Source: Stackebrandtia nassauensis DSM 44728 (GTDB lineage: Bacteria; Actinomycetota; Actinomycetes; Mycobacteriales; Micromonosporaceae). Taken from it: a stretch of 64,000 nucleotides of DNA. Of this stretch, positions 56,258 to 64,000 are shown piece after piece (within the stretch, counting starts at the first letter, position 1; each line of letters begins with the position of its first letter). Under the pieces are notes generated by a model that had not been told where the DNA came from, did not search any database, and saw only the letters and a list, made by a program, of their open reading frames with translations. The stretch spans positions 1,178,001 to 1,242,000 of the forward strand of contig NC_013947.1 of assembly GCF_000024545.1 (NCBI RefSeq), written 5' to 3'. A program made the translations under genes and the position numbers.

Positions 56258-56494
56258 TCACTCTCCCAGGGCGTACGTCGAGACGACCGGTTCATCAGTC
56301 GTCCATGTCGTGCTCGTCCATGCGCTGCCGGACCCCTCGGGTCGTCCGGCGCCCCCAATGAACCGCGCCCACTGCGGTGTGAAGTCGAACTCTGCTGTTG
56401 TCGTCAATTGATCATTGCGACGGTTCACCCCTATGACCCTGGCCTTCTGGGTGCCATTGGATCGAGAGACGACGACAGAATGGTGAATGTCCAT
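56258..56494 (-). CDS. 78-residue protein of unknown function ahead of the PKS gene
   Basis: ATG 56494 has GAGGAGG seven bases upstream, a near-perfect ribosome site, and the stop falls four bases before the ketosynthase-ACP start, so it is most likely the first cistron of the operon. The product is basic and polar (RSNGTQKARVIGVNRRND) with a Trp/Ser/Thr-rich end and no signal peptide or membrane helix. It is not an MbtH protein (no SxWP motif). I do not recognise it. Confidence 0.55.
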   Translation of the reverse strand: MDIHHSVVVSRSNGTQKARVIGVNRRNDQLTTTAEFDFTPQWARFIGGAGRPEGSGSAWTSTTWTTDEPVVSTYALGE

Positions 56495-56841
56495 CCGGTA
56501 GCCTCCTCGCGAAATCGCGTGGTACCCAAGGTCAATGCGGTGAATGGACGGCCAGCATTACCGTCCCGAATGGTTTGGGCATGACAATAAAAGACCTACA
56601 GCCGAAGAAAGCATGATCACTTTCCGCGCCTGTCCCACCTGTTAGACATGCCAATCCATTCAATTCATGCTGACTCTAGCAAGTGCAAACTGAATGTGCA
56701 AGGTGCTCTATGCAGAGTAGATAAACCGGTTTTCCAAGCATATCGGGTATTTCAAGATCGTTTTTCATCAACGCAAAGTAATATCATTATGGACAATGTC
56801 TGTACTAAAAGGATGGAAACTGAACCGGTTGACTCCCGCCG
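56495..56841. promoter_or_regulatory. A+T-rich region between LuxR gene and biosynthetic operon
   Basis: These 347 bases are far richer in A+T than the window, especially 56590-56820. They lie downstream of the LuxR-type gene and upstream of the 78-residue gene, and should hold the operon promoter. AAACCGGTTT (56723-56732) and AACCGGTT (56823-56830) are palindromes 99 bases apart. Plus-strand frames here look spurious. Confidence 0.5.
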
Positions 56842-58002
56842 TCACCGGCCGAAATACCGTTTGAACGTCAAAGTGACGCAAAATGGGGCAGGTAACGCTG
56901 CGTGATCGCCATGGCCGTCCTGGGACAGCCCGTGCTCCACCGCCCACAGTGCGGCCTCGGTGCGCGACCCGGTTCCGGTCTTGCGCAACAGGTTGGACAC
57001 GTGCACCGTCACCGTCCGCACCGAGATGCCCAGCGACTTGGCCACCTGCCGGTTGGACATCCCGGCGGCCAGGCAGGACAACACCTCTTTCTCCCGGGCC
57101 GTCAGCTCGGTGATGGTCTTGAGGGTCGCGGCCAGTCCGGCCGCCGCCTCGCCCTCGGCCCGCCGGGCCGCCGAGGCCGCGGATTCGATGCGGCCCAGGT
57201 GCAGCAGCGACCGGGCCAGTACCAGCCGCACGTCGTCGTCGCCGGGATCGTCGTGGCCGCCGAGACATGCGTCGACCAGTCGCCGCGCGGCCGCGGCATC
57301 ACCGTCGGCCAGCAACCGGGCCGCACCCCGCAGCGCCGCCGGGGCCGCCTCGGTGGTCAGGCCGAGCGCGTGCGCGTACCGGGCCCACGCCGCCTCGCCC
57401 GGCGGAACGTCCGCATCGGACAACGGCTCCACGGTGATCAGCTGCGACCGCCCGGTCTCACTCAGTCCCTTGAGGAGTTTCGCGGCGGCCTTGGGGAAGC
57501 GCTCGGCGTCGGCGGGACGGCTGAGGACCAGCAGCAGTACCGGCTGCTCGCCCCGCGACAGTTCCGCGATCAGCGCCAGGCTGGCCGGGTCGAGGGCGTG
57601 CACGTCCTCGACGACCACGACCCCGGGATCGTCGCCCAGCAGGTGCCGCACCACCGCGACCGCCACCTTCAACAGCGCGGTCGGCTCCAGCCGCAGCCGG
57701 GGCGCGTCGGAACTCTGGGTCAGCCACGCCAGCGCCTCCCGGGACGCGGGCAACCCGGACAGCGGACGACCCGCCAGCGCCGTGGCCAGCCAGTCGTACG
57801 GGGACGGGGCACCCGCGCGGGCGTGCCCGAGGATCACCGCCCCGGGCACGGGATCCAACAGCCCGAGGGCCTCGGCGGCCAGTCGGCTCTTGCCGGCCCC
57901 GGCCGGACCGGTCAGCACCACGGTCCGGGGCGCGCCGTCGAGTTTGGCCCAGGCGCCCGTGATCGCGTCCAGCTGGGCGGCCCGGGCCGGGAACGTGCTC
58001 AT
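56842..58002 (-). CDS. Compact LuxR-type regulator with ATPase domain
   Basis: A 386-residue regulator. The N-terminal ATPase has Walker A LTGPAGAGKSRLA and Walker B VVVVEDVHALD. A helical linker follows, and the last 65 residues are a LuxR/GerE helix-turn-helix (ELTAREKEVLSCLAAGMSNRQVAKSLGISVRTV). It resembles a LAL regulator with most of the long sensing region missing (LALs are about 900 residues). ATG 58002 has AAGGAG six bases upstream. The gene faces the biosynthetic operon and is its likely activator. The last ~20 residues are encoded by AT-rich DNA unlike the rest. Confidence 0.85.
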   Translation of the reverse strand: MSTFPARAAQLDAITGAWAKLDGAPRTVVLTGPAGAGKSRLAAEALGLLDPVPGAVILGHARAGAPSPYDWLATALAGRPLSGLPASREALAWLTQSSDAPRLRLEPTALLKVAVAVVRHLLGDDPGVVVVEDVHALDPASLALIAELSRGEQPVLLLVLSRPADAERFPKAAAKLLKGLSETGRSQLITVEPLSDADVPPGEAAWARYAHALGLTTEAAPAALRGAARLLADGDAAAARRLVDACLGGHDDPGDDDVRLVLARSLLHLGRIESAASAARRAEGEAAAGLAATLKTITELTAREKEVLSCLAAGMSNRQVAKSLGISVRTVTVHVSNLLRKTGTGSRTEAALWAVEHGLSQDGHGDHAALPAPFCVTLTFKRYFGR

Positions 58003-58023
58003 GGGTCGCTCCTTCCGCTCGAC

Positions 58024-58041
58024 ACGTACGCACAAGTACGT
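58024..58041. promoter_or_regulatory. Inverted repeat ACGTAC-N6-GTACGT between LuxR and PP2C genes
   Basis: Perfect six-base arms ACGTAC (58024-58029) and GTACGT (58036-58041) in the 78-base divergent region. The position suits an operator shared by the two genes. Confidence 0.4.
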
Positions 58042-58080
58042 ATGGACATCGGCCGCCGCCGGGCGGCATGCTTGGACATT

Positions 58081-58845
58081 ATGGTCACCTTGCGTCACGC
58101 CGCCGCCAGTCATATCGGCCTCGTCTATGACCACAACGAGGACTCCTACGTCGACTCCGCCCGGTTGCTGGCCGTCGCCGACGGGGTCGGTGGCGCGGCG
58201 GCCGGGGAGGTCGCCAGCGCCCTGGTGGCCGAGGCCCTGCGCAAGCTGAGCAAGTCCAAGCCCACGGCCGAGCCCGGCGAGGCCCTGCGCCGTGCCGTCG
58301 ACGAGGCCAACAACAATATCGGCGTGGCCGCCGACGAGAACTCCGACTATCGGGGCATGGCCACCACGGTGACCGCGCTGCTGTTCACCGAGACCCGGCT
58401 TGACCTCGCGCACGCGGGGGACTCGCGCGCCTACCGGCTGCGCGGCTCCGAGCTGACCCGGCTGACCCGCGACGACAGCTATATCCAGGGGCTGCTGGAC
58501 GAGGGCGCGTTGACGCCCGAGGAGGCCGCGGTCCATCCGTACCGCTCGGTGGTGACGAAGGTGTTGCAGGGCTTCCCGACCGAACCGGACTGCCAGACGC
58601 TGGAGGCGGAGCTGGGGGATAGGTACCTGGTGTGCAGCGACGGCCTGTCCGATGTGGTCAGCGAGGCGGACATCGCCGCGACCCTGGGGCAGGCGGACAG
58701 TCCGGGGGCGGCGGCGGACAAGCTGGTGGAGCAGGCGCTGGCGGCGGGCGGGCCCGACAACGTGACCGTCGTCGTGGGTCAGGTCGTGGAGTCCTCGGGC
58801 TTCCGCGACAAGCTCAGCGGCGCGGTGTCGTCGGTCTTCGGCTGA
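58081..58845 (+). CDS. PP2C-type Ser/Thr protein phosphatase
   Basis: A 254-residue PPM-family phosphatase. HIGLVYDHNEDSY, AVADGVGGAAAGEVAS (DGxGG metal site), DLAHAGDSRAYRL and YLVCSDGLSDVV follow the family order. A final GGPDNVTVVVGQV supplies the DN metal ligand. It is cytosolic, with no membrane segment. ATG 58081 is chosen because family homology begins there; no ribosome site is obvious, so it may be leaderless. It is divergent from the LuxR gene. Targets unknown. Confidence 0.9.
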   Translation: MVTLRHAAASHIGLVYDHNEDSYVDSARLLAVADGVGGAAAGEVASALVAEALRKLSKSKPTAEPGEALRRAVDEANNNIGVAADENSDYRGMATTVTALLFTETRLDLAHAGDSRAYRLRGSELTRLTRDDSYIQGLLDEGALTPEEAAVHPYRSVVTKVLQGFPTEPDCQTLEAELGDRYLVCSDGLSDVVSEADIAATLGQADSPGAAADKLVEQALAAGGPDNVTVVVGQVVESSGFRDKLSGAVSSVFG

Positions 58846-58854
58846 GACTTCTTC

Positions 58855-58884
58855 GAACCCCGGTCCGTTCGCGGGCCGGGGTTC
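58855..58884 (+). terminator. Hairpin after PP2C gene
   Basis: GAACCCCGG (58855-58863) pairs with CCGGGGTTC (58876-58884), 9 bp, 10 bases after the stop. There is no long U-tract. Confidence 0.6.
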
Positions 58885-58926
58885 TCGTGTGCCCGGATTC
58901 ACTGGTGCGGCGGCGTCGGTCGGTGC

Positions 58927-58950
58927 TATAAATAAACCGACCGACGGTTT
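58927..58950 (+). promoter_or_regulatory. TetR gene promoter with overlapping operator AAACCG-N5-CGGTTT
   Basis: TATAAAT (58927-58933) is a strong -10. It is immediately followed by AAACCG-ACCGA-CGGTTT (58934-58950), a 17-base palindrome of TetR-operator size. The operator covers the transcription start, so the TetR protein encoded 24 bases later probably represses its own operon. Confidence 0.7.
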
Positions 58951-58973
58951 GTTAATGACGAAGGGAGGCGACC

Positions 58974-59657
58974 ATGGCCCGCACCGTTGACGAGACCGCG
59001 CACGGACTCAAACGCGACGCCTACCTGGACGCCATGGAACGGCTGCTGCAGAGCAAGGGATTCACCGCCGTCACCATCGCCGACATCCTTAAGGAGACCG
59101 GCTCCTCCAAGGGCGCCTTCTACCACTACTTCGACTCCAAGACCGCGCTGCTGGAAGGCGTGCAGCTGCGGCTGCTGGACCGGGTGGCGGCCATCGTCGA
59201 CCCCGTCATCGCCGCCGAAGCCTCCGCGCTGGAGAAGCTGGCGAACTTCAGCGCGGTCGTGGTGCGGTGGAAGAACGCCAACCGCAAGCTGCTGCTGGAG
59301 TCCGCCCGCGCCTGGTACGGCCCCGACAACGCCCTGCCCCGGGAGCGCATGCGCGGCCTGGGCCGGGACTGGCTCGCGGGTCAGCTCGCCCAGGTCATCC
59401 GGCAGGGCAACGCCGAGGGCGTCTTCGACTCGCCGCGGCCCGACGTCGACGCCCGGCTGGCGGTGGTGACCCTGCAGGACCTCCAGGAAACCCTGGTGGG
59501 CTGGATCATCGGCCGCCACCCCGACGCGGCCGAGCGGGCCGCCATCCACGACACCATCGACGGCTACCACCACGCCCTGGAGCGACTGCTCGGCGCCGCG
59601 CCCGGATCCATCCACATAGTCCCCAAAGGCGTCGTCGACGACTGGTTCCAGGACTGA
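58974..59657 (+). CDS. TetR-family transcriptional regulator
   Basis: A 227-residue regulator. The helix-turn-helix is VTIADILKETGSSKGAFYHYFDSKTALLEG. The C-terminal ligand domain is helical with few conserved residues. ATG 58974 follows GGGAGG. A clean palindromic operator overlaps its promoter. It precedes, by 53 bases, a rifampicin-phosphotransferase-like gene, which it likely controls together with itself. Confidence 0.9.
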   Translation: MARTVDETAHGLKRDAYLDAMERLLQSKGFTAVTIADILKETGSSKGAFYHYFDSKTALLEGVQLRLLDRVAAIVDPVIAAEASALEKLANFSAVVVRWKNANRKLLLESARAWYGPDNALPRERMRGLGRDWLAGQLAQVIRQGNAEGVFDSPRPDVDARLAVVTLQDLQETLVGWIIGRHPDAAERAAIHDTIDGYHHALERLLGAAPGSIHIVPKGVVDDWFQD

Positions 59658-59710
59658 CGACAGCCGACACCGATCAACAACGACTAGACCGAAGAAGAAG
59701 GTCGATCTCC

Positions 59711-62320
59711 ATGTCCGAGAAGCTGTGGCTCGCATTCGACGCCCCCGAAGCCGTGCTGGCCACGGTCGGCGGCAAGGGCGAATCGCTGGCGAAACTGGCC
59801 CGCGCCGGTCTGCCGGTGCCCGGCGGTTTCCACCTCGCCACCGCCGCCTACCGGCGTTTCGTCGCCGAGACCGGTGCGGCCGAACAGATCGCCGAGGCGC
59901 TGGCCGAGTCGACGCCCGGCGATCCGGCGTCGCTGCGCCGGGCCGCGAAGCGGATCCAGCCGCTGTTCACCGACGGTGAGCTGCCCGGCGAGGTGCGCGC
60001 GGCGATCATCGAGGCCTACGGGCGGCTCGGCGCGCCGGAGCCGGACGCGGGCGCCGCCGAGCCGGGCCGCGTGTCCGAGGGCCGGGCCGCGCGGGTCGCG
60101 GTGCGTTCCTCGGCCACCGCCGAGGACCTGCCGGACGCGTCCTTCGCCGGGCAGATGGAGTCCTACCTCAACGTGTCCGGCACCGAGGCCGTCGTCGACG
60201 CGGTGCGCCGCTGTTGGGCTTCACTGTGGACGGACCGGGCCATCGAGTACCGGTCCCGGATCGGCATTCCCGCATCCGACGTCGCGCTGGCCGTCGTCGT
60301 GCAGCGCATGGTCGACGCCGAGGCCGCGGGCGTCATGTTCACCGCGAACCCGCTGACCGGCGCCCGCGACCAGATCGTCGTCAACGCCGCCTGGGGGCTG
60401 GGCGAATCGCTGGTCAGCGGCGATGTCACCCCCGACTCCTACACCGTCGCCAACGGCGCGGTCGTCGACAGGACCATCGGCGACAAGGCGGTCGAGACGC
60501 TGCGCACCGACACCGGGGTGCGCACCGAGAAGGTGGCGCCCGAACGGCGGCAGGCCGCCGTCCTGTCCGACGCCCAGGTGCGGGAACTGGCCGACATCGG
60601 CGCGAAGGTCGAGCGACTCTACGGCCGCCCCATGGACATCGAGTGGGCGATCGACGACGGCTTCCGGCTGGTGCAGGCCCGTCCCATCACGAACCTGCCC
60701 GAACCCCAGGCCGAACGCGAGACCTGGAACGACAGCGTCAACGGCGACTACCTGTGGACCTCGGCCAACCTCGGTGAGGCCATCCCCAGCGTCATGACCC
60801 CCATCACCTGGTCGTTCACCGAGATCTTCGTGTCCGAGGCGATGGCCGCCGCGACGATCGGCGAGCATCGGCTGTCGGGCAACATCGGCGGCCGGTTCTA
60901 CCTGAACCTGAGCATGGTCGAGGCGCTGGGCCACGCCTTCGGGATCACCAAGCTGATGAACGACGCCATGGAACAGGCCTTCGGCCGCAAACCCGAGGGC
61001 ATCACCGCCCCGGCGCTGCCGATGTCGCGGTGGGCCGTCATCCGCGCGACCCTGAAGGCCACCGCCGGATTCGTCAAGGCCGTCAACACCGTCAAGAAGG
61101 ACTTCACCGAGCGGATCGCGGCGTTCCCGGGACGCTGCGACACCGCCCGCGCCCGGATCAACGCCGCCACCGACGCCGTCGAGCTGCGGGCCCTGTGGGA
61201 CAGCGACGCCGGGAAACTGCTGTACGAGGGCGGGAAACTGCTGGCGTCCGGGGCCCGGCTCAAGGGCGCCCAGGCCGCCCGGATCCGGCCCTGGCTGCGC
61301 AAGTACGCCGACGAGGCCGACACCAACGCGCTGGTCACCGGACTGAACGCCGACGGCGATGGCCTGGCCAGTCTCGGCCCGCTGCTGGGGCTGAGCCAGC
61401 TGGCCGCCGGTGAGATCGACGGCGAGACCTTCGTGGCCCGCTGGGGACACCGCTGCCCGGACGAGTTCGAGGTCTCGGTTCCCCGGCCCGCCGAAGATCC
61501 CCAGTGGATCGAACGGCGGCTGGCCGGACTGACCGACACCACCTCGGTGGCGCAGCTGCTCACCCGGCAGGACTCCACCCGGGAAGCGGCGCTGGAACGG
61601 TTCGCGCAACGGCATCCCCGGCAGGTCAAGGAACTGCGCCGACGGCTCACCGACGCCGGGATCGCCGCCCGGGGCCGGGAAGCGGGCCGCTCCGAGGGCG
61701 TCCGGTCGTTCTGGGTGCTGCGGGCATTCGTGCTGCGCGCCGGGGAACTGACCGGCATCGGTGATGACGTGTTCTTCCTGCACCTGCCCGAACTGTTGCG
61801 GCTGCTGGAGGGTGACACCGCGGTGCTGGACGTGGTCGCGCGCCGCCGCGCCACCTACGAGCACTACCGGTCGCTGCCGGTGTACCCGACCTACATCCGG
61901 GGCCGCTTCGAACCGGAGACCTGGGCCGCCGACCCGAACCGCCGCACCGACGCCTTCGACGCCGACGGCGCGGCCGCACCGGTCGGCGACGCGGTGGTGG
62001 GCGCGGCCGGATCGGCGGGCGTCGCCGAGGGGATCGCCGTCGTGCTCGACGATCCCGAGGACGGCGACCGGCTGGGCGTCGGCGACATCCTGATCACCAA
62101 GGTCACCAACATCGGCTGGACCCCGATCTTCCCGCGCGCCGCCGCCGTGGTCACCGACGTGGGCGCGGTGCTGTCGCACGCGGCGATCGTGGCCCGCGAA
62201 CTCGGCATCCCGGCCGTCGTCGGCTGCGGCACCGCCACCACGAAGATCCACAGTGGTGACAGGGTGCGGGTGAACGGCGACACCGGAACCGTCGAGATCC
62301 TGCAGCGCGCCGAAATTTAA
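59711..62320 (+). CDS. Rifampicin phosphotransferase-like dikinase (PEP-synthase family)
   Basis: An 869-residue enzyme with the three-part plan of rifampicin phosphotransferases. An ATP-grasp domain comes first (GGKGESLAKLARAGLPVPGGF, AVRSSATAEDLPDASFAGQ and GVMFTANPLTGARDQ), then a ~400-residue helical substrate domain (~330-760), then a phospho-His domain (TDVGAVLSHAAIVAREL, His823). Known relatives transfer the beta-phosphate of ATP to rifampicin; other members of the family have other substrates, so the antibiotic role is inferred from architecture. Length matches. ATG 59711 has GAAGAAGG upstream. Confidence 0.8.
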   Translation: MSEKLWLAFDAPEAVLATVGGKGESLAKLARAGLPVPGGFHLATAAYRRFVAETGAAEQIAEALAESTPGDPASLRRAAKRIQPLFTDGELPGEVRAAIIEAYGRLGAPEPDAGAAEPGRVSEGRAARVAVRSSATAEDLPDASFAGQMESYLNVSGTEAVVDAVRRCWASLWTDRAIEYRSRIGIPASDVALAVVVQRMVDAEAAGVMFTANPLTGARDQIVVNAAWGLGESLVSGDVTPDSYTVANGAVVDRTIGDKAVETLRTDTGVRTEKVAPERRQAAVLSDAQVRELADIGAKVERLYGRPMDIEWAIDDGFRLVQARPITNLPEPQAERETWNDSVNGDYLWTSANLGEAIPSVMTPITWSFTEIFVSEAMAAATIGEHRLSGNIGGRFYLNLSMVEALGHAFGITKLMNDAMEQAFGRKPEGITAPALPMSRWAVIRATLKATAGFVKAVNTVKKDFTERIAAFPGRCDTARARINAATDAVELRALWDSDAGKLLYEGGKLLASGARLKGAQAARIRPWLRKYADEADTNALVTGLNADGDGLASLGPLLGLSQLAAGEIDGETFVARWGHRCPDEFEVSVPRPAEDPQWIERRLAGLTDTTSVAQLLTRQDSTREAALERFAQRHPRQVKELRRRLTDAGIAARGREAGRSEGVRSFWVLRAFVLRAGELTGIGDDVFFLHLPELLRLLEGDTAVLDVVARRRATYEHYRSLPVYPTYIRGRFEPETWAADPNRRTDAFDADGAAAPVGDAVVGAAGSAGVAEGIAVVLDDPEDGDRLGVGDILITKVTNIGWTPIFPRAAAVVTDVGAVLSHAAIVARELGIPAVVGCGTATTKIHSGDRVRVNGDTGTVEILQRAEI

Positions 62321-62433
62321 GGAACGAGCGGGGGCAAGAGGACCAGATACCCGATATGCTCAGGGAACCACTCGAGCCCATCGAGACGTCTATATAGCTA
62401 AAGCCCTCCTGCCCCCGCCCCGAGGAGCGTCCC

Positions 62434-64000
62434 ATGCGACGCGCACTAGCCCTATTGGCGACCACCGCCCTTTCGGTCGCCTTCCTCAGTCTGCCCGCGG
62501 CCGCCAGCGAAGTCCCCGAGGAGTTCGGCTCCGACTGGGACGATCCCCGCACCGCCGTCAAACCCGTCGACAAACCCAAGACGGAGTCCTGCGAAGTGGA
62601 ACTCGTCGACCACTCATTCGACGACTCCGAGCCGGTCAAGGGCGAGTTCAAGCCCCCGACCGGTTGTGGACAGGAATGGTCGAAGATCGTGCTTCGGCTG
62701 GAGGGCAAGGTGAAGGGCCGCCAGTACGACCGGCTCGGCCAGCTGACCATCGGCGGCGTGCCGGTGTTCAAGACCTCGACGCCCGAACCCTCGCCCGAGG
62801 GCATCGCCTGGACCCAGGAGAAGGACCTGTCCGGCTACGCCGCACTGCTGAGCTCCGGGCACGACACCGAGATGACGCTCGGCAACGTCGTCGACGACAC
62901 CTACACCGGGGTGCTGGACGTGCGGGTCAGCCTGACCTTCTACGCCACCGACGCGCAGCACCCGCGCGCCTCCGCCGCCGACACCGTGCTTCCGTTGCGC
63001 GACACCGGAACCGACGGTGCGGACCTGACCGGGAAACTGCGCACCCCCCGCAACACCGAGCGGCTGTTGGCCGACGTGTACGCCACCGGTTCCGGCGGCG
63101 GCTGCGAGGAGTTCTGGTACCTGGCCGCGCCCACCGACTCCGGCTACGACTGCGAGAGCGGCTCGGGCCCGTACCGGGAGGTGCAGGTCCTCATCGACGG
63201 CCAGCTGGCCGGAGTGGCCGCGCCCTACCCGCATGTCTACACCGGAGGGTGGTCGAACCCGTTCCTGTGGTACACGCTGCCCGCGCCGCGCACCTTCGAC
63301 CTGCGTCCCATCACCTACGACCTGACCCCGTACCTGGGCGCGCTCAACGACGGTGACAGCCACGAGATCCGCGTCCACGTCGCCGGGGTCGACCCCGACT
63401 CCAAGGGCTGGTCGACACCGGTGGCTCTGCGCGGCTGGCAGGACGAGGGCAGCCGCGTCGTCAAGGGCGGCCTGATGGACGACGACACCACCCGGCCCGT
63501 CAACGACGTCCACCGCTCCAACGACGACGGCGCCGAGTCGGTGCGCGTCGAGGCCGAGCACTCCCACACCGCCACCGGCTGGCTGGCCACCTCGCACGGC
63601 GCCGTCATGACCACGGTGAAACGCACCGTCGGCATGAGCTCCACCCATTCCTGGGGCCCCGGCCAGCACCCCGACGAACTGTCCGCGTCGCTGACCGACA
63701 CCCAGACCCGCTCGGTGCTGGCCGGCGACGGCGTCGCCAGCGAACGCACCGTCCAGCGCGAGTTCGGCCTCGACGGCCGCGTCGACGTCGACGCCGACAA
63801 CCGGCTGTCGACCAAGATCGAGATGTCCGACGCCAAGAAGGTGACCACCGCGGGCGCCAGCGGCGACCGGGAGCGCTACCGCGTCCGGGACACCTACAGC
63901 GGCGAGGCCTCCTTCTATCTGGACGTTCCCCGTGGGGACCGGCACGCCAAGGGCGTCTCGAAACACCGGTACCGGGTCTCGGGCGACGCCCCCTGCTACG
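62434..64000 (+). CDS. Secreted peptide N-glycanase (PNGase A type), 3' end cut by window edge
   Basis: ATG 62434, with GAGGAG upstream, opens a frame of 522 codons still open at the window end. A signal peptide ends near residue 24 (LPAAAS). The next ~450 residues match the peptide-N4-(N-acetyl-beta-glucosaminyl)asparagine amidase A N-terminal domain: CEVELVDHSFD, FKPPTGCGQEWSKIVLRL, then QYDRLGQLTIGGVPVFKTSTPEPSPEGI and YTGVLDVRVSLTFY. Such enzymes cut the amide bond between N-glycans and Asn. Cys in CGQEW and later (GGGCEEFWY, YDCESG) probably form disulfides. It adds N-glycan release to the O-glycan release of GH101 in this region. Confidence 0.82.
   Translation, partial: MRRALALLATTALSVAFLSLPAAASEVPEEFGSDWDDPRTAVKPVDKPKTESCEVELVDHSFDDSEPVKGEFKPPTGCGQEWSKIVLRLEGKVKGRQYDRLGQLTIGGVPVFKTSTPEPSPEGIAWTQEKDLSGYAALLSSGHDTEMTLGNVVDDTYTGVLDVRVSLTFYATDAQHPRASAADTVLPLRDTGTDGADLTGKLRTPRNTERLLADVYATGSGGGCEEFWYLAAPTDSGYDCESGSGPYREVQVLIDGQLAGVAAPYPHVYTGGWSNPFLWYTLPAPRTFDLRPITYDLTPYLGALNDGDSHEIRVHVAGVDPDSKGWSTPVALRGWQDEGSRVVKGGLMDDDTTRPVNDVHRSNDDGAESVRVEAEHSHTATGWLATSHGAVMTTVKRTVGMSSTHSWGPGQHPDELSASLTDTQTRSVLAGDGVASERTVQREFGLDGRVDVDADNRLSTKIEMSDAKKVTTAGASGDRERYRVRDTYSGEASFYLDVPRGDRHAKGVSKHRYRVSGDAPCY

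Noticed and set aside
56648-56905. 85-residue plus-strand frame in the A+T-rich island
   Set aside because: No ribosome site, runs into the LuxR gene on the other strand, no recognisable sequence.
60221-62251. 676-residue minus-strand frame opposite the RPH-like gene
   Set aside because: Antisense artefact of high GC; no motifs.
62328-62418. Long-range inverted repeat GCGGGGGCA/TGCCCCCGC before the PNGase gene
   Set aside because: Arms are 73 bases apart and the left arm lies upstream of the probable -10 (TATATAG near 62390), so a functional RNA structure is unlikely.

Overview
The window is high-GC DNA with actinomycete traits: many GTG and TTG starts, 4-base GTGA/ATGA gene overlaps, a geosmin synthase, a cvn-type conservon, DUF742, DUF2795 and DUF4245 proteins, a c-di-AMP (ydaO-type) riboswitch and Tat/lipoprotein exporters. 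It is most likely a chromosomal segment of a soil actinomycete. A Glycomycetaceae genus such as Stackebrandtia would fit, but this is inference and the sequence alone does not settle it.

Layout. 1-2.4 kb: edge of a small Cys-rich protein gene and an APC-superfamily permease. 2.7-12 kb: DUF1023 alpha/beta hydrolase; cydAB with a divergent LysR gene; an unknown gene; an eRF1-like/DUF2795 in-frame fusion; a PadR regulator with a membrane partner and a repeat-rich operator. 12-16.5 kb: ECF sigma factor with a membrane protein, epoxide hydrolase, and an olsBA-like acyltransferase pair. 16.5-22.5 kb: tRNA-Ala(GGC), a methyltransferase, and a sugar ABC operon (binding protein, single-domain ATPase, permease, ROK regulator). 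The ROK frame runs on antisense through the methyltransferase gene. 22.6-31 kb: geosmin synthase, MmcQ/YjbR protein, secreted isoamylase, nucleotidyltransferase, secreted DUF6351-like protein. 31-35 kb: c-di-AMP riboswitch in front of two paralogous secreted coiled-coil proteins, then glpX and DUF4245. 35-44.6 kb: secreted GH101 endo-alpha-N-acetylgalactosaminidase followed by a complete six-gene Opp/Dpp-type transporter operon. 44.6-46.9 kb: two tandem acyltransferase-3 membrane enzymes. 47.5-51.5 kb: conservon (kinase-like, roadblock, DUF742, G protein) plus a GAF protein.

51.5-58 kb: a compact, unusual biosynthetic island on the minus strand. In transcription order it holds a 78-residue ORF, a ketosynthase-ACP protein with no acyltransferase domain, a free-standing amino-acid-type adenylation enzyme and an FAD oxidoreductase. 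An A+T-rich region separates it from a small LuxR-type ATPase regulator, which is divergent from a PP2C phosphatase. 58.9-62.3 kb: a TetR regulator with a clear self-operator and a rifampicin-phosphotransferase-like enzyme. The right edge cuts a secreted PNGase A-type peptide N-glycanase.

Two themes tie genes together. First, extracellular glycan use: isoamylase, GH101, the Opp-type importer, the sugar ABC/ROK operon and PNGase A together suggest feeding on alpha-glucans and glycoproteins. Second, small-molecule biosynthesis: geosmin and the AT-less KS-ACP/adenylation island, which is the best candidate for something undescribed.
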